Of a stretch of DNA of 64,000 nt, positions 27,145 to 36,554 are shown in pieces. Position numbers and translations under genes: made by a program. This DNA is from Microlunatus phosphovorus NM-1 (GTDB lineage Bacteria; Actinomycetota; Actinomycetes; Propionibacteriales; Propionibacteriaceae): positions 4,154,001 to 4,218,000 of the forward strand of contig NC_015635.1 of NCBI RefSeq assembly GCF_000270245.1. Direction: 5' to 3'. The notes beneath the pieces were generated by a model that saw only the letters and a list, made by a program, of their open reading frames with translations, did no database searches and was not told where the DNA came from. Each line of letters opens with the position of its first letter. Within the stretch, counting starts at the first letter, position 1.

Positions 27145-27927
27145 TCAGCGCCCGACGGTCCAGCGGGCGCCGGGCGTGGCGAGCTCGATCGGCCGGTCTC
27201 GTACGCTCCGCGCTTCGGCCAGGACCGTCTCGGGGTCATGCCAGGGAGGGATATGGGTCAGGATCAACAGCTCTACCCCGGCCTGGTCGGCGACCTCGGC
27301 CGCCTGTGCCCCGGTCAGGTGCAGATCGGGCGGGTTGTCCGCGCCGGACAGGAACGCCGCCTCGGACAGCAACACGTCGACGCCGCGGGCGAACGGGGCC
27401 AGCACCGGCGTCGGCCCGGTGTCCCCGGTGAACACCAGACTGCCCCCATCGGCGGTGTTCTCGACCAGCTTGAGCGCGTACGCCTCCACCGGATGCGCCA
27501 CGCGCACCGTGGTCACGGTGAACGGACCGATGACCTGCTCGGACTGCCAGACCCGGTGATCGAACCAGTCCGCGATCGAGAGCCCTGGTTCTGAGGCGTC
27601 GTGCACCTCATACGCTCGGGCCAGTCGTTCGGGGGTGCCGCTCGGGCCGTACACGGGGATCCGCTGCCAGGGCGCGGTCGGAGCATAGCGGCCGGCGACA
27701 TACATCCCACAGAGGTCGATGCAGTGGTCAGGATGCAGATGACTGACCGCGACCGCATCGATCTCCGCCGGATCGAGATAGCGATAGAGCGCACCGAACG
27801 CGCCAGGGCCGAGATCGAGCAGCAAGGAGAAGGTGCGGCCCTGATGCGGTGCCTGCACCAGATAACTGGAGGCTGGCGAGAGCGGACCCGACACCGAGCC
27901 GCTGGCACCGACGATCGTGAGCTGCAT
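27145..27927 (-). CDS. MBL-fold metallohydrolase
   Basis: Metallo-beta-lactamase-fold protein of 260 residues. The zinc site is SHLHPDHCIDL, with further ligands in VAHPVEA, FTGDTG and ILTHIPPW. Its place between murI and rph matches the gene known as Rv1339 in Mycobacterium tuberculosis, for which a cyclic-nucleotide phosphodiesterase activity has been reported; that function is inferred here from position and family only. The start is the ATG at 27927; a GTG two codons upstream is the alternative. Confidence 0.88.
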   Translation of the reverse strand: MQLTIVGASGSVSGPLSPASSYLVQAPHQGRTFSLLLDLGPGAFGALYRYLDPAEIDAVAVSHLHPDHCIDLCGMYVAGRYAPTAPWQRIPVYGPSGTPERLARAYEVHDASEPGLSIADWFDHRVWQSEQVIGPFTVTTVRVAHPVEAYALKLVENTADGGSLVFTGDTGPTPVLAPFARGVDVLLSEAAFLSGADNPPDLHLTGAQAAEVADQAGVELLILTHIPPWHDPETVLAEARSVRDRPIELATPGARWTVGR

Positions 27928-28001
27928 GGTCACCAGCGGCTCGTCTCGGCCGGAAACGCTCGTCCATCCACCACGGGGTTGACTCTAGGGGTGCCAGCGG
28001 T

Positions 28002-28841
28002 TCAGATCCGGGGAACAGCGGCAAGCTGCTCCACCTCATCGATCATTCCGCCGCCCATCAGCCGTCGGCCGATGCCGGCGAAGTCCCCGGGATGGCCGGT
28101 CGTCCAGAACCGGTGCCGGGCTGTTCGTGGCCGGTCGTGGATCAGACCAAGGCGGGTCAGAGTCGCGTACACGTCCTTGGCGCACTCATCGGCGCTGGAC
28201 ACCAGGGTCACGCCGTCGCCGAGGACATAGGAGATCACCCCGGTCAGCAGCGGATAGTGGGTGCAGCCGAGGATCAAAGTGTCGATCCGTTCCGCGCGCA
28301 GCGAGGCGAGATAGTCCTCGGCGCAGGCGCGCAGTTCATCGCCACTGGTGATGCCCGCCTCGACGAAGCCGACGAATCGCGGGCAGGCGACAGTACGCAG
28401 CTCGACCTGCGGAGCGGCGGTGAAGGCATCGTCGTAGGCCTGGGAGGTGGCCGTCGCCGTGGTGCAGATGACCCCGACGTTCCCGGAACGGGTCGCCGCC
28501 ACCGCCCGGCGCACCGCGGGCATGATCACCTCGACCACAGGCACGGCATAGCGTTCTCGGGCGTCCCGCAGCACTGCCGCACTGGCCGAGTTGCAGGCGA
28601 TCACCAGCATCTTGACACCCTGGTCGACCAGATGGTCCAAGCACTCCAGGGCGAACTCGCGGACGTCGGCGATGGGCTGGTCCCCATAGGGGGTGCGGGC
28701 CGTGTCGCCGAGATAGACCACATCCTCGTACGGGAGCTGATCGATCACCGCCCGCGCCACCGTCAGGCCGCCGAACCCGGAGTCGAAGATCCCGATCGGC
28801 GCCTCGGCCAGCGGGGATCTCTGGTCAGAAAACCGGCTCAC
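28002..28841 (-). CDS. murI: Glutamate racemase
   Basis: Makes D-glutamate for peptidoglycan. The 279-residue protein has [14 protein letters not shown] near the N-terminus and the two catalytic cysteines in [10 protein letters not shown] and [11 protein letters not shown], with [11 protein letters not shown] in between. The frame is open 29 codons further upstream, but that region is basic and unlike the family, so the GTG at 28841 is preferred. Belongs to the conserved actinobacterial run murI, MBL hydrolase, rph, rdgB. Confidence 0.95.
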   Translation of the reverse strand: MSRFSDQRSPLAEAPIGIFDSGFGGLTVARAVIDQLPYEDVVYLGDTARTPYGDQPIADVREFALECLDHLVDQGVKMLVIACNSASAAVLRDARERYAVPVVEVIMPAVRRAVAATRSGNVGVICTTATATSQAYDDAFTAAPQVELRTVACPRFVGFVEAGITSGDELRACAEDYLASLRAERIDTLILGCTHYPLLTGVISYVLGDGVTLVSSADECAKDVYATLTRLGLIHDRPRTARHRFWTTGHPGDFAGIGRRLMGGGMIDEVEQLAAVPRI

Positions 28842-28958
28842 GAGCGGAGACCTGACCAAAAGTCCGATGCGACGGGCTGCGTGATCACAGCGGATCAGCC
28901 TACGCAGTGTCCAGGCGGAGTGCCGCACTGCTGGCCCGGATCTGGCTACCGGACGATC

Positions 28959-29732
28959 TCAGGACTGCATGACGGCGATCTGGGCGGCCTCCGCGAGGAG
29001 AACGTGCTTGCCCAGATAGAGCGGGCGGCCCTTGTAATCGACGCGCTGAGTGATGACGAGTCCGGGATCGTCGCGCTTGACGCCCAGGATCGCGGCCCGG
29101 GTGCTGCCGATCCGAGATGCGGAAACCTGAGCGACCGCCGGGCCCAGGCGCTCCGGCAGTGACTCCATGATCACCCGCAACAGGCTGTGGCCGTTGGCCG
29201 GCACAGCGTCGATGGCATCTGCCAGTGCCTCGTCCACGTCGGCCAGGCGCGAGCCGACCGGCACATGCTCCTGGGTCACCCCGATGTGCCGGTCGCCGTC
29301 ACTGACAATCGACTCCCAGATCCAGGAGTTGTCCCCTTCGCGCAGGTTGAGGCCCTCCCGCACCCACGCCGAGGCCAGCTCGATCTCCATCTTCGTGCGG
29401 ACGAATCGGACGCTCGAGGCGACCGACAGGAATGCCTCCGGCGACTGGATCCGCTCCAAGCCGATCTGTGGCAGCCTGCTGGTCACGAACCGACCGACTC
29501 CCCGGCGATTGCGCACCAGACCGTCCTCCTCGAGCAGCAGGAGCGCCTCACGAGCAACGGTGCGGCTCACCCCCAGCTGTCGAGACAGCTCGCCCTCCCC
29601 CGGCAGCGGCTCCCCGAGGGCGAGCTTCCCGGACTTGATGCCATCGGCGATCCGGTCGTACACGGCCACGCGAAGGGGTACGCCCGCCTGCACCGTCAGC
29701 TGCGTGTCAAGGTAAGTCGTAGACCTCGGCAC
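28959..29732 (-). CDS. GntR-family regulator with UTRA domain (HutC type)
   Basis: Ligand-responsive DNA-binding protein of 257 residues. The N-terminal winged helix-turn-helix spans about 20-85 (LGEPLPGEGELSRQLGVSRTVAREAL), and the C-terminal UTRA ligand domain covers 100-250. The GTG start at 29732 has GGGAGGA six bases upstream. It is divergent from an operon for nucleoside uptake and cleavage and is probably its repressor; a perfect palindrome overlapping that operon's promoter is the likely site. The inducer would then be a nucleoside, ribose phosphate or base. Confidence 0.9.
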   Translation of the reverse strand: MPRSTTYLDTQLTVQAGVPLRVAVYDRIADGIKSGKLALGEPLPGEGELSRQLGVSRTVAREALLLLEEDGLVRNRRGVGRFVTSRLPQIGLERIQSPEAFLSVASSVRFVRTKMEIELASAWVREGLNLREGDNSWIWESIVSDGDRHIGVTQEHVPVGSRLADVDEALADAIDAVPANGHSLLRVIMESLPERLGPAVAQVSASRIGSTRAAILGVKRDDPGLVITQRVDYKGRPLYLGKHVLLAEAAQIAVMQS

Positions 29733-29921
29733 TGTGGATCCTCCCTGCTACGGCCTGCGCTCGCGGGCAGAGCGACATGGGCTAGGTCAGACCGTAGCGA
29801 ACTCGACCTACCCGAACGGCGATCATGACCAGGAGTCTCGCACCCGTGAGCCCGCGGACCGGCCCTCGACCGCGGATCAGCGCGCCCGCTGACGAGACCC
29901 GTCGCACCCCGTCGAGTCGGG

Positions 29922-29951
29922 TTGACGCCTCACCGGAAACCCAACTAATCT
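29922..29951 (+). promoter_or_regulatory. Predicted promoter of the nucleoside operon
   Basis: TTGACG at 29922-29927 and TAATCT at 29946-29951 are separated by 18 bases, close to a primary sigma factor promoter. It lies 66 bases before the MFS gene and immediately upstream of the palindrome proposed as operator. Confidence 0.5.
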
Positions 29952-29959
29952 GCAAGAGG

Positions 29960-29985
29960 TTAGACATCTCACAAGTGATGTCCAA
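29960..29985. promoter_or_regulatory. Candidate GntR operator
   Basis: TTAGACATC and GATGTCCAA form a 26-base palindrome with 8 of 9 positions matching; the core GACATC/GATGTC is perfect. It starts 8 bases after the predicted -10 box, where a bound repressor would block initiation. A weaker copy of the half-site, TAGACACC followed by GATGTTGG, lies just downstream at about 29990-30008. Confidence 0.55.
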
Positions 29986-30017
29986 CAACTAGACACCTGC
30001 GATGTTGGAGGTAGTGC

Positions 30018-31433
30018 ATGCAAGCACCCAGGACCCCGTCGGGCTCCGAGACGTCCGACCCCGGTGGCCCCACCCTGTCCAAGGGCCAGACGGTGCTGCT
30101 CGTCGCCGCGCTGGTCAGCGCGGTGATCTCGTTTCAGCTGAATGCGAGCATGCTGGTGCCGGCCATCGGTGCCATCAACGACCAGTTCGGCGCCAACGCC
30201 TTCACCGCGATGGGCAACTACTTCTTCCTGGCCGGGGCTATCGTCTCGGTCATCTTCGCCCGCTGGAGCGACTTCGTCGGTCGCAAGCCGGTGCTGATCG
30301 GCATCATGGCCGTCACCGTCCTCGGCACCATCGTGTGCATCCTCGCGACATCGCTGCCGGTCATGGTGACGGGCCGCATCCTGCAGGGCGGGAGCGTGAT
30401 CTCGTTCAGCCTCGCCTACATGATCCTCCGTGAGCACCTGAGCGGTCCGACGTTCGGGGCCTGCGTCGGTGTGGTCTCGGCCATCAACGGCGGCGTGGCG
30501 GGCCTGGACACCCTGCTCGGCGGCGTCATGGTCGACGCCTGGGGCTACCGCTCGATCTTCATCCTGATCGCCGTGGTCGGCGTCGCTGCCATCGGGTTTG
30601 CGCTGATCGCGGTCCCCGGTGGTCGGCCGAAGGCAGGGGCCGTCGGCAAGATGGATTGGATCGGTGGTCTCCTGCTCGGCGCCGCCGTGGCCTCGATCAA
30701 CCTGTATCTGACCACCGGCGGCACTCGCGGCTGGCTCTCCGGTCCGGCCCTGGCGTGGATCGCGGCAGCGATCATCAGCATGGTCGTGTTCGTGGTCGTG
30801 GAGTCGAGGGTGGCCAGCCCGCTGATCGCGGTGCGCCACATGCGTTCCCTGCGGGTCTGGCCGGTGCTGACCTCAGTCACCCTCGGTCTGAGTGCGTTCT
30901 ATGTCGTGCTGAACTTCATCGTGCCCGCGATCGCCGAGGACGCCGAGGTCGGCTGGGGAATGAGCGGGACCGCGATGGCCCTCATGTTCCTCACCCCCGC
31001 CGCACTGCTCGGCCTGGCGACAGCACCCATCGCAGGTCGCTTGGCGGTCAGGACCCACTTCGTGACCACCTTGCGAGCCGGCATCATCCTGACGTTGCTC
31101 GTCACCGCTGCGACCGCCGTCTTCGCCCTGGACAAGTGGATCGTGTTCGTCTTGATGATCTTGTTCGGGGTCGGCTACAACGGACTGATGCTCACCTCGG
31201 CGAGCGGCATGGGCGTGGTGCAGGCACCTGACGACGCGCCCGGATCATTGCCGGGGATCTCCAATGCCTGCTTCGGCATCGGTGCCTCCATCGGATTCGC
31301 CTGGGCCGGTCCGATCGTCTCGGCCGGTACGGCGTCCGGCTATCACACGGCTCTGTGGGTGTGCGTCGCCATCGGTGCGGCCGCGTTGGTATCGAGCTTC
31401 CTGCTGCGCCCCAAGCCCCTGACCGCGTCCTGA
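30018..31433 (+). CDS. MFS transporter, probably for nucleosides
   Basis: Fourteen-helix (DHA2-like) major facilitator of 471 residues. Motif A is ARWSDFVGRKPVL in the loop after helix 2, and VTGRILQGGSVISFSLAY lies in helix 4. The first 25 residues are polar. Although this subfamily is best known for drug export, the next two genes encode a nucleoside hydrolase and a ribokinase, so import of a nucleoside or export of the freed base are reasonable roles. The ATG at 30018 follows GGAGG by six bases. Confidence 0.88.
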   Translation: MQAPRTPSGSETSDPGGPTLSKGQTVLLVAALVSAVISFQLNASMLVPAIGAINDQFGANAFTAMGNYFFLAGAIVSVIFARWSDFVGRKPVLIGIMAVTVLGTIVCILATSLPVMVTGRILQGGSVISFSLAYMILREHLSGPTFGACVGVVSAINGGVAGLDTLLGGVMVDAWGYRSIFILIAVVGVAAIGFALIAVPGGRPKAGAVGKMDWIGGLLLGAAVASINLYLTTGGTRGWLSGPALAWIAAAIISMVVFVVVESRVASPLIAVRHMRSLRVWPVLTSVTLGLSAFYVVLNFIVPAIAEDAEVGWGMSGTAMALMFLTPAALLGLATAPIAGRLAVRTHFVTTLRAGIILTLLVTAATAVFALDKWIVFVLMILFGVGYNGLMLTSASGMGVVQAPDDAPGSLPGISNACFGIGASIGFAWAGPIVSAGTASGYHTALWVCVAIGAAALVSSFLLRPKPLTAS

Positions 31434-31514
31434 AGCACCGTCTGCGTCCTGAACCCAGGATCGCGTTCAAGGACCACCCGCATCCCGACAGCCCGTCCAC
31501 ACCCTGAAAGAGTC

Positions 31515-32480
31515 GTGACTGTGACACTCGCCAAGACACCGATCTACTTCGACACCGACCTCGGCATCGACGACTCGATGGCGCTGGCCTATCTGCTGGC
31601 CACGCCCGAGATCGAGATCAAGGGCATCGGCACGGTCGGCGGGAACTGCTCCGCCGCACAGGCCGCCCGCAACACCCTCGATCTGCTCGGCATCGCCGGC
31701 CGAGCAGACATCCCGGTTGCGGTGGGCTGCCACGACTGGCTGGCGCATCCCTTCGACGGTGGCTCCCCCGAGGTCCACGGCGCCAACGGCATCGGTGACA
31801 TCGAGCTGCCCACCGCGGCCGCTGAGCCGGTCGACGAGCACGCGGTGGACATGCTGATCCGGCTCGCCCACGAGCACCCGGGCCAGCTGAGGGTCTTGGC
31901 CGTCGGCCCGTTCACCAATCTGGCGGCCGCCGTACAGAAGGATCCGGCGATCTCGGAGCTGGTCGATCGCGTCGTGGTCATGGGTGGCGCTGCCATGGTT
32001 CCGGGGAACATGACGCCGGTGGCTGAGGCCAACGTCAACCACGACCCCGAAGCCGCCGCGGTGGTGCTGGCGGCCCCGTGGCAGGTCACGACGCTCGGTC
32101 TCGACGTCACCATGGATCACCAGTTCGAGGAAGCGGATCGGATCGCCCTGGTCGACTCGGGCCGACCGGTCGCTGGTGCCATCGCAGCCATGATGGACGG
32201 GTACGCCGACTTCTACACAGGCGTCTTCGGCCGTCGGGCGGTCGCCCTCCACGACCCGCTGGCGGCGGCCGCAGCCTGCGGGCATTTGACGTACGCGAGT
32301 GCTCCGGTGGTCGACGTGGTGGTGGACGATACCGATGGGCCCGGTCGCGGTCAGACGATCGCCGACCTGCGCGGCAGATTCCGCGGCTTCCCAGAGCAGC
32401 CGGGCGCGCACGCCCAGGTCGTCCTCGAGCTCGAGCGTCCGTTCGCCCCGATGCTGCTGGAACGCATCGTCAGCCTCTGA
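31515..32480 (+). CDS. Nucleoside hydrolase (inosine/uridine-preferring family)
   Basis: Cleaves the N-glycosidic bond of ribonucleosides to ribose and base. The calcium-binding signature YFDTDLGIDDSMAL is at residues 11-24 and the second metal region is ALHDPLAAAAA near residue 245; VVMGGAA and EANVNHDPEAA are also typical. It has 321 residues, normal for the family. GTG start at 31515. The transporter upstream and ribokinase downstream suggest a full ribonucleoside salvage route. Base specificity cannot be told. Confidence 0.94.
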   Translation: MTVTLAKTPIYFDTDLGIDDSMALAYLLATPEIEIKGIGTVGGNCSAAQAARNTLDLLGIAGRADIPVAVGCHDWLAHPFDGGSPEVHGANGIGDIELPTAAAEPVDEHAVDMLIRLAHEHPGQLRVLAVGPFTNLAAAVQKDPAISELVDRVVVMGGAAMVPGNMTPVAEANVNHDPEAAAVVLAAPWQVTTLGLDVTMDHQFEEADRIALVDSGRPVAGAIAAMMDGYADFYTGVFGRRAVALHDPLAAAAACGHLTYASAPVVDVVVDDTDGPGRGQTIADLRGRFRGFPEQPGAHAQVVLELERPFAPMLLERIVSL

Positions 32481-32497
32481 ATCAGGTAAGGAACATC

Positions 32498-33346
32498 GTG
32501 ACCAAAAAGCCGATGGCCCCCGCGCTCTGTGTCGTGGGCAGCATCAACCTCGACATCATCGCCACGACCGAGCGGCTCCCCGGCCCAGGCGAGACCGTGG
32601 GTGGTGGTGTGCTGAGCCATCAGCCGGGCGGCAAGGGCGGCAATCAGGCAGCGGCCGCCGCGCGGCTGGGAGCGCAGGTGCGGATGATCGGTGCCATCGG
32701 AAGTGATGAGGGCGGCGATCGAGTGCTGGCCGCGATGGCCGCGGCCGGGGTGCAGACCGAGTCCGTACAACGAGTCTCGGCTGCCACGGGCACAGCCCTC
32801 ATCGTCGTCGACGAGGACGGCCAGAATCAGATAGCCGTCTGCCCCGGCGCCAACGACGCCCTCGATCTGACCGAGGCGGAGTTCGGTTCGGACGAGGCCG
32901 TGCTGTGCCAGCTGGAGATCTCCCTGGAGGTCGTTCTGGAGGCTGCCCGACGGGCACCGGGCTTCTTCGCCATCAACGCCTCACCTTCCCAACCGATCCC
33001 CGCCGAGCTTCGTGACCGGTGCGATCTGGTGATCGTGAACGAAACCGAAGCGGAGCAGATGCCCGAGCTGGCCTCGGCCAAGGTGCTGGTGATCACGTAC
33101 GGCTCCAAGGGCGCGTCCTTGCTGCGTCAGGGGCGAGAGGTGGCGTCGGTGCCCTCGCCGAAGGTCGAGGTCGTCAACACGATCGGTGCCGGGGACGCCT
33201 TCTGCGCGGCGATGGTGCTGGCGCTGAACAGCGGCGAGAGTGACGAGGACGCGCTTCGAATCGCCTGCGCGGTCGGCGCGGATGCCGTGACCGACGCGGC
33301 GTCTCAGCCACGGTTGGGCCCCCTGTCCGGCTACCGACAGGACTGA
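32498..33346 (+). CDS. rbsK: Ribokinase (PfkB family)
   Basis: Phosphorylates ribose, here presumably ribose freed by the nucleoside hydrolase. The 282-residue protein has GSINLDIIATTERLPGPGET at the start, GGKGGNQAAAAARLGA (PfkB signature 1), the anion-hole and catalytic Asp in NTIGAGDAFCAAM, and ATP contacts in TYGSKGA. The frame is open far upstream inside the hydrolase gene, but the GTG at 32498 with AAGGA five bases ahead starts the conserved sequence. It follows the hydrolase stop by 17 bases. Confidence 0.93.
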   Translation: MTKKPMAPALCVVGSINLDIIATTERLPGPGETVGGGVLSHQPGGKGGNQAAAAARLGAQVRMIGAIGSDEGGDRVLAAMAAAGVQTESVQRVSAATGTALIVVDEDGQNQIAVCPGANDALDLTEAEFGSDEAVLCQLEISLEVVLEAARRAPGFFAINASPSQPIPAELRDRCDLVIVNETEAEQMPELASAKVLVITYGSKGASLLRQGREVASVPSPKVEVVNTIGAGDAFCAAMVLALNSGESDEDALRIACAVGADAVTDAASQPRLGPLSGYRQD

Positions 33347-33386
33347 CGTACGGGACACGACCGCTGCGGATCGCGAAGGAAAGACC

Positions 33387-34343
33387 ATGGAGCACCGTAG
33401 GCCAGTGGCGACCGCGATTCTCCGATTCCACCGCACGGTCCCGCTGGAGGTCTTCGAGTCATTCGCGGCAACCGTCGCAGGCTCGGCTGAGACCCAGCCG
33501 GGCTATCTCGGCTGGCAGGTCTCCGTGCTGACCTCGGACAGGCTCGACTGGGCCATCGCGGTGACGTTCCGCGATGAGGCTGCGTTGGACCAATGGCTCG
33601 ACACAATCCCCCCATCCGGGCCCGCTCTGCCCGATCCCGCCCCGCCGACACCGTTGCCCGCCGGGCTCGAGATCGTGGTCGACGGCTCACCCCGTACGCC
33701 AGGTCTCGGCCTGGTGCTCCATCGGATCGAGTGGGGGACCGAGACAGCGTTCATCGCGGCCCAGATCGAGTTGACCGAGCTCGCCGCGGCTTCTCCCGGT
33801 TACCGGGGGACGACGGTTCTCCCGCCGACCAGCGAGGACGGGCGATGGACGTCGCTGATCAGGTTCCGGACCGAGCAGCGGCTCCAGGACTGGATGGAGT
33901 CCGGGACCAGACAGTCGGCACTCCCCCGGCTCCGGGAGCAGCTCGGCGGGAAGTTCCACGTCGTCACTCACCAGTCCTTCGGATCCACGGTCCGGATCGA
34001 GGACGGCGTCGCCGAGGTCACACCCAACTGGAAGACGAACATGGTCGTGCTGCTGGTGCTCTATCCGACGGTGATGCTGCTCTCCAGATTCGTCGATCCG
34101 TTGATCCGCCGGCTGGGCACCGACGTGTGGCTCACCATGTTCTTGAGCCAAGTGATCAGCGTCAGCTTGCTGACCTGGGTGCTGATGCCTGCTGCCGGAC
34201 GAGCGCTGCAGGGGTGGCTCGATCCGAAGAAGGGCGCCGGCAGGCGAGCGAATCTCGGCGGTGCGCTGGTCGTGATCGCCGGCTATGCGGTCTTCCTGAC
34301 CATCTTCGGGTCAGTGGAGTACCTGCAATTCTGGCGTCAATAG
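33387..34343 (+). CDS. Membrane protein with two ABM-type domains
   Basis: Protein of 318 residues with two repeats of the antibiotic biosynthesis monooxygenase-like ferredoxin fold (about 5-95 and 105-205, with PGYLGWQVSVL and PGYRGTTVLPP at matching places). Three transmembrane helices follow, at about 213-233, 250-270 and 290-310. Similar tandem ABM plus membrane proteins are common in actinobacteria and have no assigned role. GAAGGAAAG precedes the ATG. It may be transcribed with the nucleoside operon, 40 bases after rbsK, or from its own promoter. Confidence 0.78.
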   Translation: MEHRRPVATAILRFHRTVPLEVFESFAATVAGSAETQPGYLGWQVSVLTSDRLDWAIAVTFRDEAALDQWLDTIPPSGPALPDPAPPTPLPAGLEIVVDGSPRTPGLGLVLHRIEWGTETAFIAAQIELTELAAASPGYRGTTVLPPTSEDGRWTSLIRFRTEQRLQDWMESGTRQSALPRLREQLGGKFHVVTHQSFGSTVRIEDGVAEVTPNWKTNMVVLLVLYPTVMLLSRFVDPLIRRLGTDVWLTMFLSQVISVSLLTWVLMPAAGRALQGWLDPKKGAGRRANLGGALVVIAGYAVFLTIFGSVEYLQFWRQ

Positions 34344-34380
34344 GGACACCAGCCCGAGCCGCCCGCCCTCCTCCGGTTCT

Positions 34381-34415
34381 GTTCAATGGTGCACGCCCAC
34401 GGGGGACCATGGGAC
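34381..34415. repeat. Inverted-repeat element, copy 1
   Basis: GTTCAATGG (34381-34389) and CCATGGGAC (34407-34415) form an imperfect 9-base stem around a 17-base loop. The stretch from 34377 matches a second copy at about 35080; the first 19 bases are identical and about four-fifths of 48 bases agree. The two copies flank the TIGR03086 gene. Confidence 0.65.
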
Positions 34416-34460
34416 AAAACCGTGCCAGGGTGGATGGAGTTGGCGACAAGGAGGACGACC

Positions 34461-35045
34461 ATGACCGTGAACTTGACCCATCCCGCCGATCAGGTGTCGC
34501 GCCTGGTGGCGGGAGTGCGCAACCAGCAGCTGGGCGATCCGACACCGTGTGCCGAGATGACCGTACGGGTCCTGCTGACCCACATCTCCGGGCTGGCGGC
34601 AGCCTTCACCGATGCCGCGGGCAAGGTCCCGGGGCCGACGACGAGTACGCCACCGAATCCGTGGGCGATGACGTTGGCGGATGACTGGCGGACCGAGATC
34701 CCGGCCCGGCTGACGCGTCTGGTCGCAGCCTGGAGCGATCCGGCGGCATGGGAGGGCGAGACGACCGCAGGCGGGATCACCCTGCCTGCCACAGACATGG
34801 GTTTCGTGGTCAACAACGAACTGGTCCTGCATGGCTGGGACCTTGCGGCGGCAACCGATCAGCCGTACGAGGTCGCGGAGCCGAACCTGGACGCTTCCTG
34901 GGTGATGGTGTTCAACACCCCGGATGATCCGTCGGCCCGAGCGGGACTCTTCGGGCCACGGCTGGCGGTGGCCGACGGCGCTCCCCTGCTGGACCGAGTC
35001 CTCGCCTGCGCCGGCCGCGACCCGTACTGGTCGCCAGCTGGCTGA
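34461..35045 (+). CDS. TIGR03086-type metal-binding protein (DinB/MDMPI fold)
   Basis: Small protein of 194 residues of the mycothiol-dependent maleylpyruvate isomerase N-terminal/DinB-like fold. The pattern includes NQQLGDPTPCAEMTVRVLLTHI, with the metal-ligand His in the first helix pair, and NNELVLHGWDLAAAT, with the second conserved His-Gly-Trp-Asp. Members are often mycothiol S-transferases or have unknown substrates. The ATG at 34461 has AAGGAGG just upstream; an earlier ATG at 34386 lies within the repeat element and has no ribosome site. It is flanked on both sides by copies of the same inverted repeat. Confidence 0.82.
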   Translation: MTVNLTHPADQVSRLVAGVRNQQLGDPTPCAEMTVRVLLTHISGLAAAFTDAAGKVPGPTTSTPPNPWAMTLADDWRTEIPARLTRLVAAWSDPAAWEGETTAGGITLPATDMGFVVNNELVLHGWDLAAATDQPYEVAEPNLDASWVMVFNTPDDPSARAGLFGPRLAVADGAPLLDRVLACAGRDPYWSPAG

Positions 35046-35083
35046 CCTTCGCACGGCATCCGCCGGCGCTCAGCCGGAATTCT

Positions 35084-35118
35084 GTTCAATGGTGCACGTC
35101 CAGCGAGGGCCATTGAAC
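35084..35118. repeat. Inverted-repeat element, copy 2
   Basis: GTTCAATGG (35084-35092) and CCATTGAAC (35110-35118) form a perfect 9-base stem with a 17-base loop, the same spacing as copy 1. It lies in the space between the TIGR03086 stop and the convergent cysM stop, where a bidirectional terminator would be expected. Confidence 0.65.
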
Positions 35119-35177
35119 AACACTGGGGTCAGGTCAGGCCGCGTGGAGCGAACGAGGTCGGGCGGGGCCCGGAGGAA

Positions 35178-36176
<999 letters not shown>

Positions 36177-36452
36177 TCAGCAACCACCCGCGACGGCCGG
36201 CAGCACGACGACGACATCGCCGTCGGCAGTGGGAGCCCCGAGACCGCCGGTGAACCGGACGTCCTCGTCGTTGACATAGACGTTCACGAACCGGCGAAGG
36301 CCGGCCTCTTCGACCAGTCGGGCCTTCAGCCCGGGATGACGGCTCTCGACATCATCGATCACCTCGGCGAGGGTGCCGCCGTCGCCGGCCACCGCCTTGG
36401 CACCACCGGTGTAAGTCCGCAGGATGGTCGGAATCCGTACTTCAACGGCCAC
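36177..36452 (-). CDS. cysO: CysO sulfur-carrier protein (MoaD/ThiS fold) with Gly-Gly-Cys end
   Basis: Ubiquitin-like sulfur carrier of 91 residues. EVRIPTILRTYTGG begins the fold, RRFVNVYVNDEDVRFTGGL is typical of CysO, and the tail is LPAVAGGC. Sulfur is normally carried as a thiocarboxylate on a C-terminal Gly-Gly; here one extra Cys follows, confirmed codon by codon before the TGA. This residue must be removed first, and the adjacent Mec protease, which cleaves cysteine from CysO-Cys, is the obvious candidate. GTG start with GAGGAGA upstream. Confidence 0.93.
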   Translation of the reverse strand: MAVEVRIPTILRTYTGGAKAVAGDGGTLAEVIDDVESRHPGLKARLVEEAGLRRFVNVYVNDEDVRFTGGLGAPTADGDVVVVLPAVAGGC

Positions 36453-36554
36453 GTTCGTCGTCTCCTCGTTCAGTTCCCCCGCGCCTGGGTCTGTTGGTTC
36501 GGCGCGGGGATGTCGCTGTCGCGTACCGTCGCATAACCACGACGGTGGCCAGGG

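Noticed and set aside
34461-35045. TIGR03086 protein as the missing maleylacetoacetate isomerase
   Set aside because: The fold is related to mycothiol-dependent maleylpyruvate isomerase, but the gene is 10 kb from the homogentisate genes and in a different context; the gene coupled to fahA is a better candidate.
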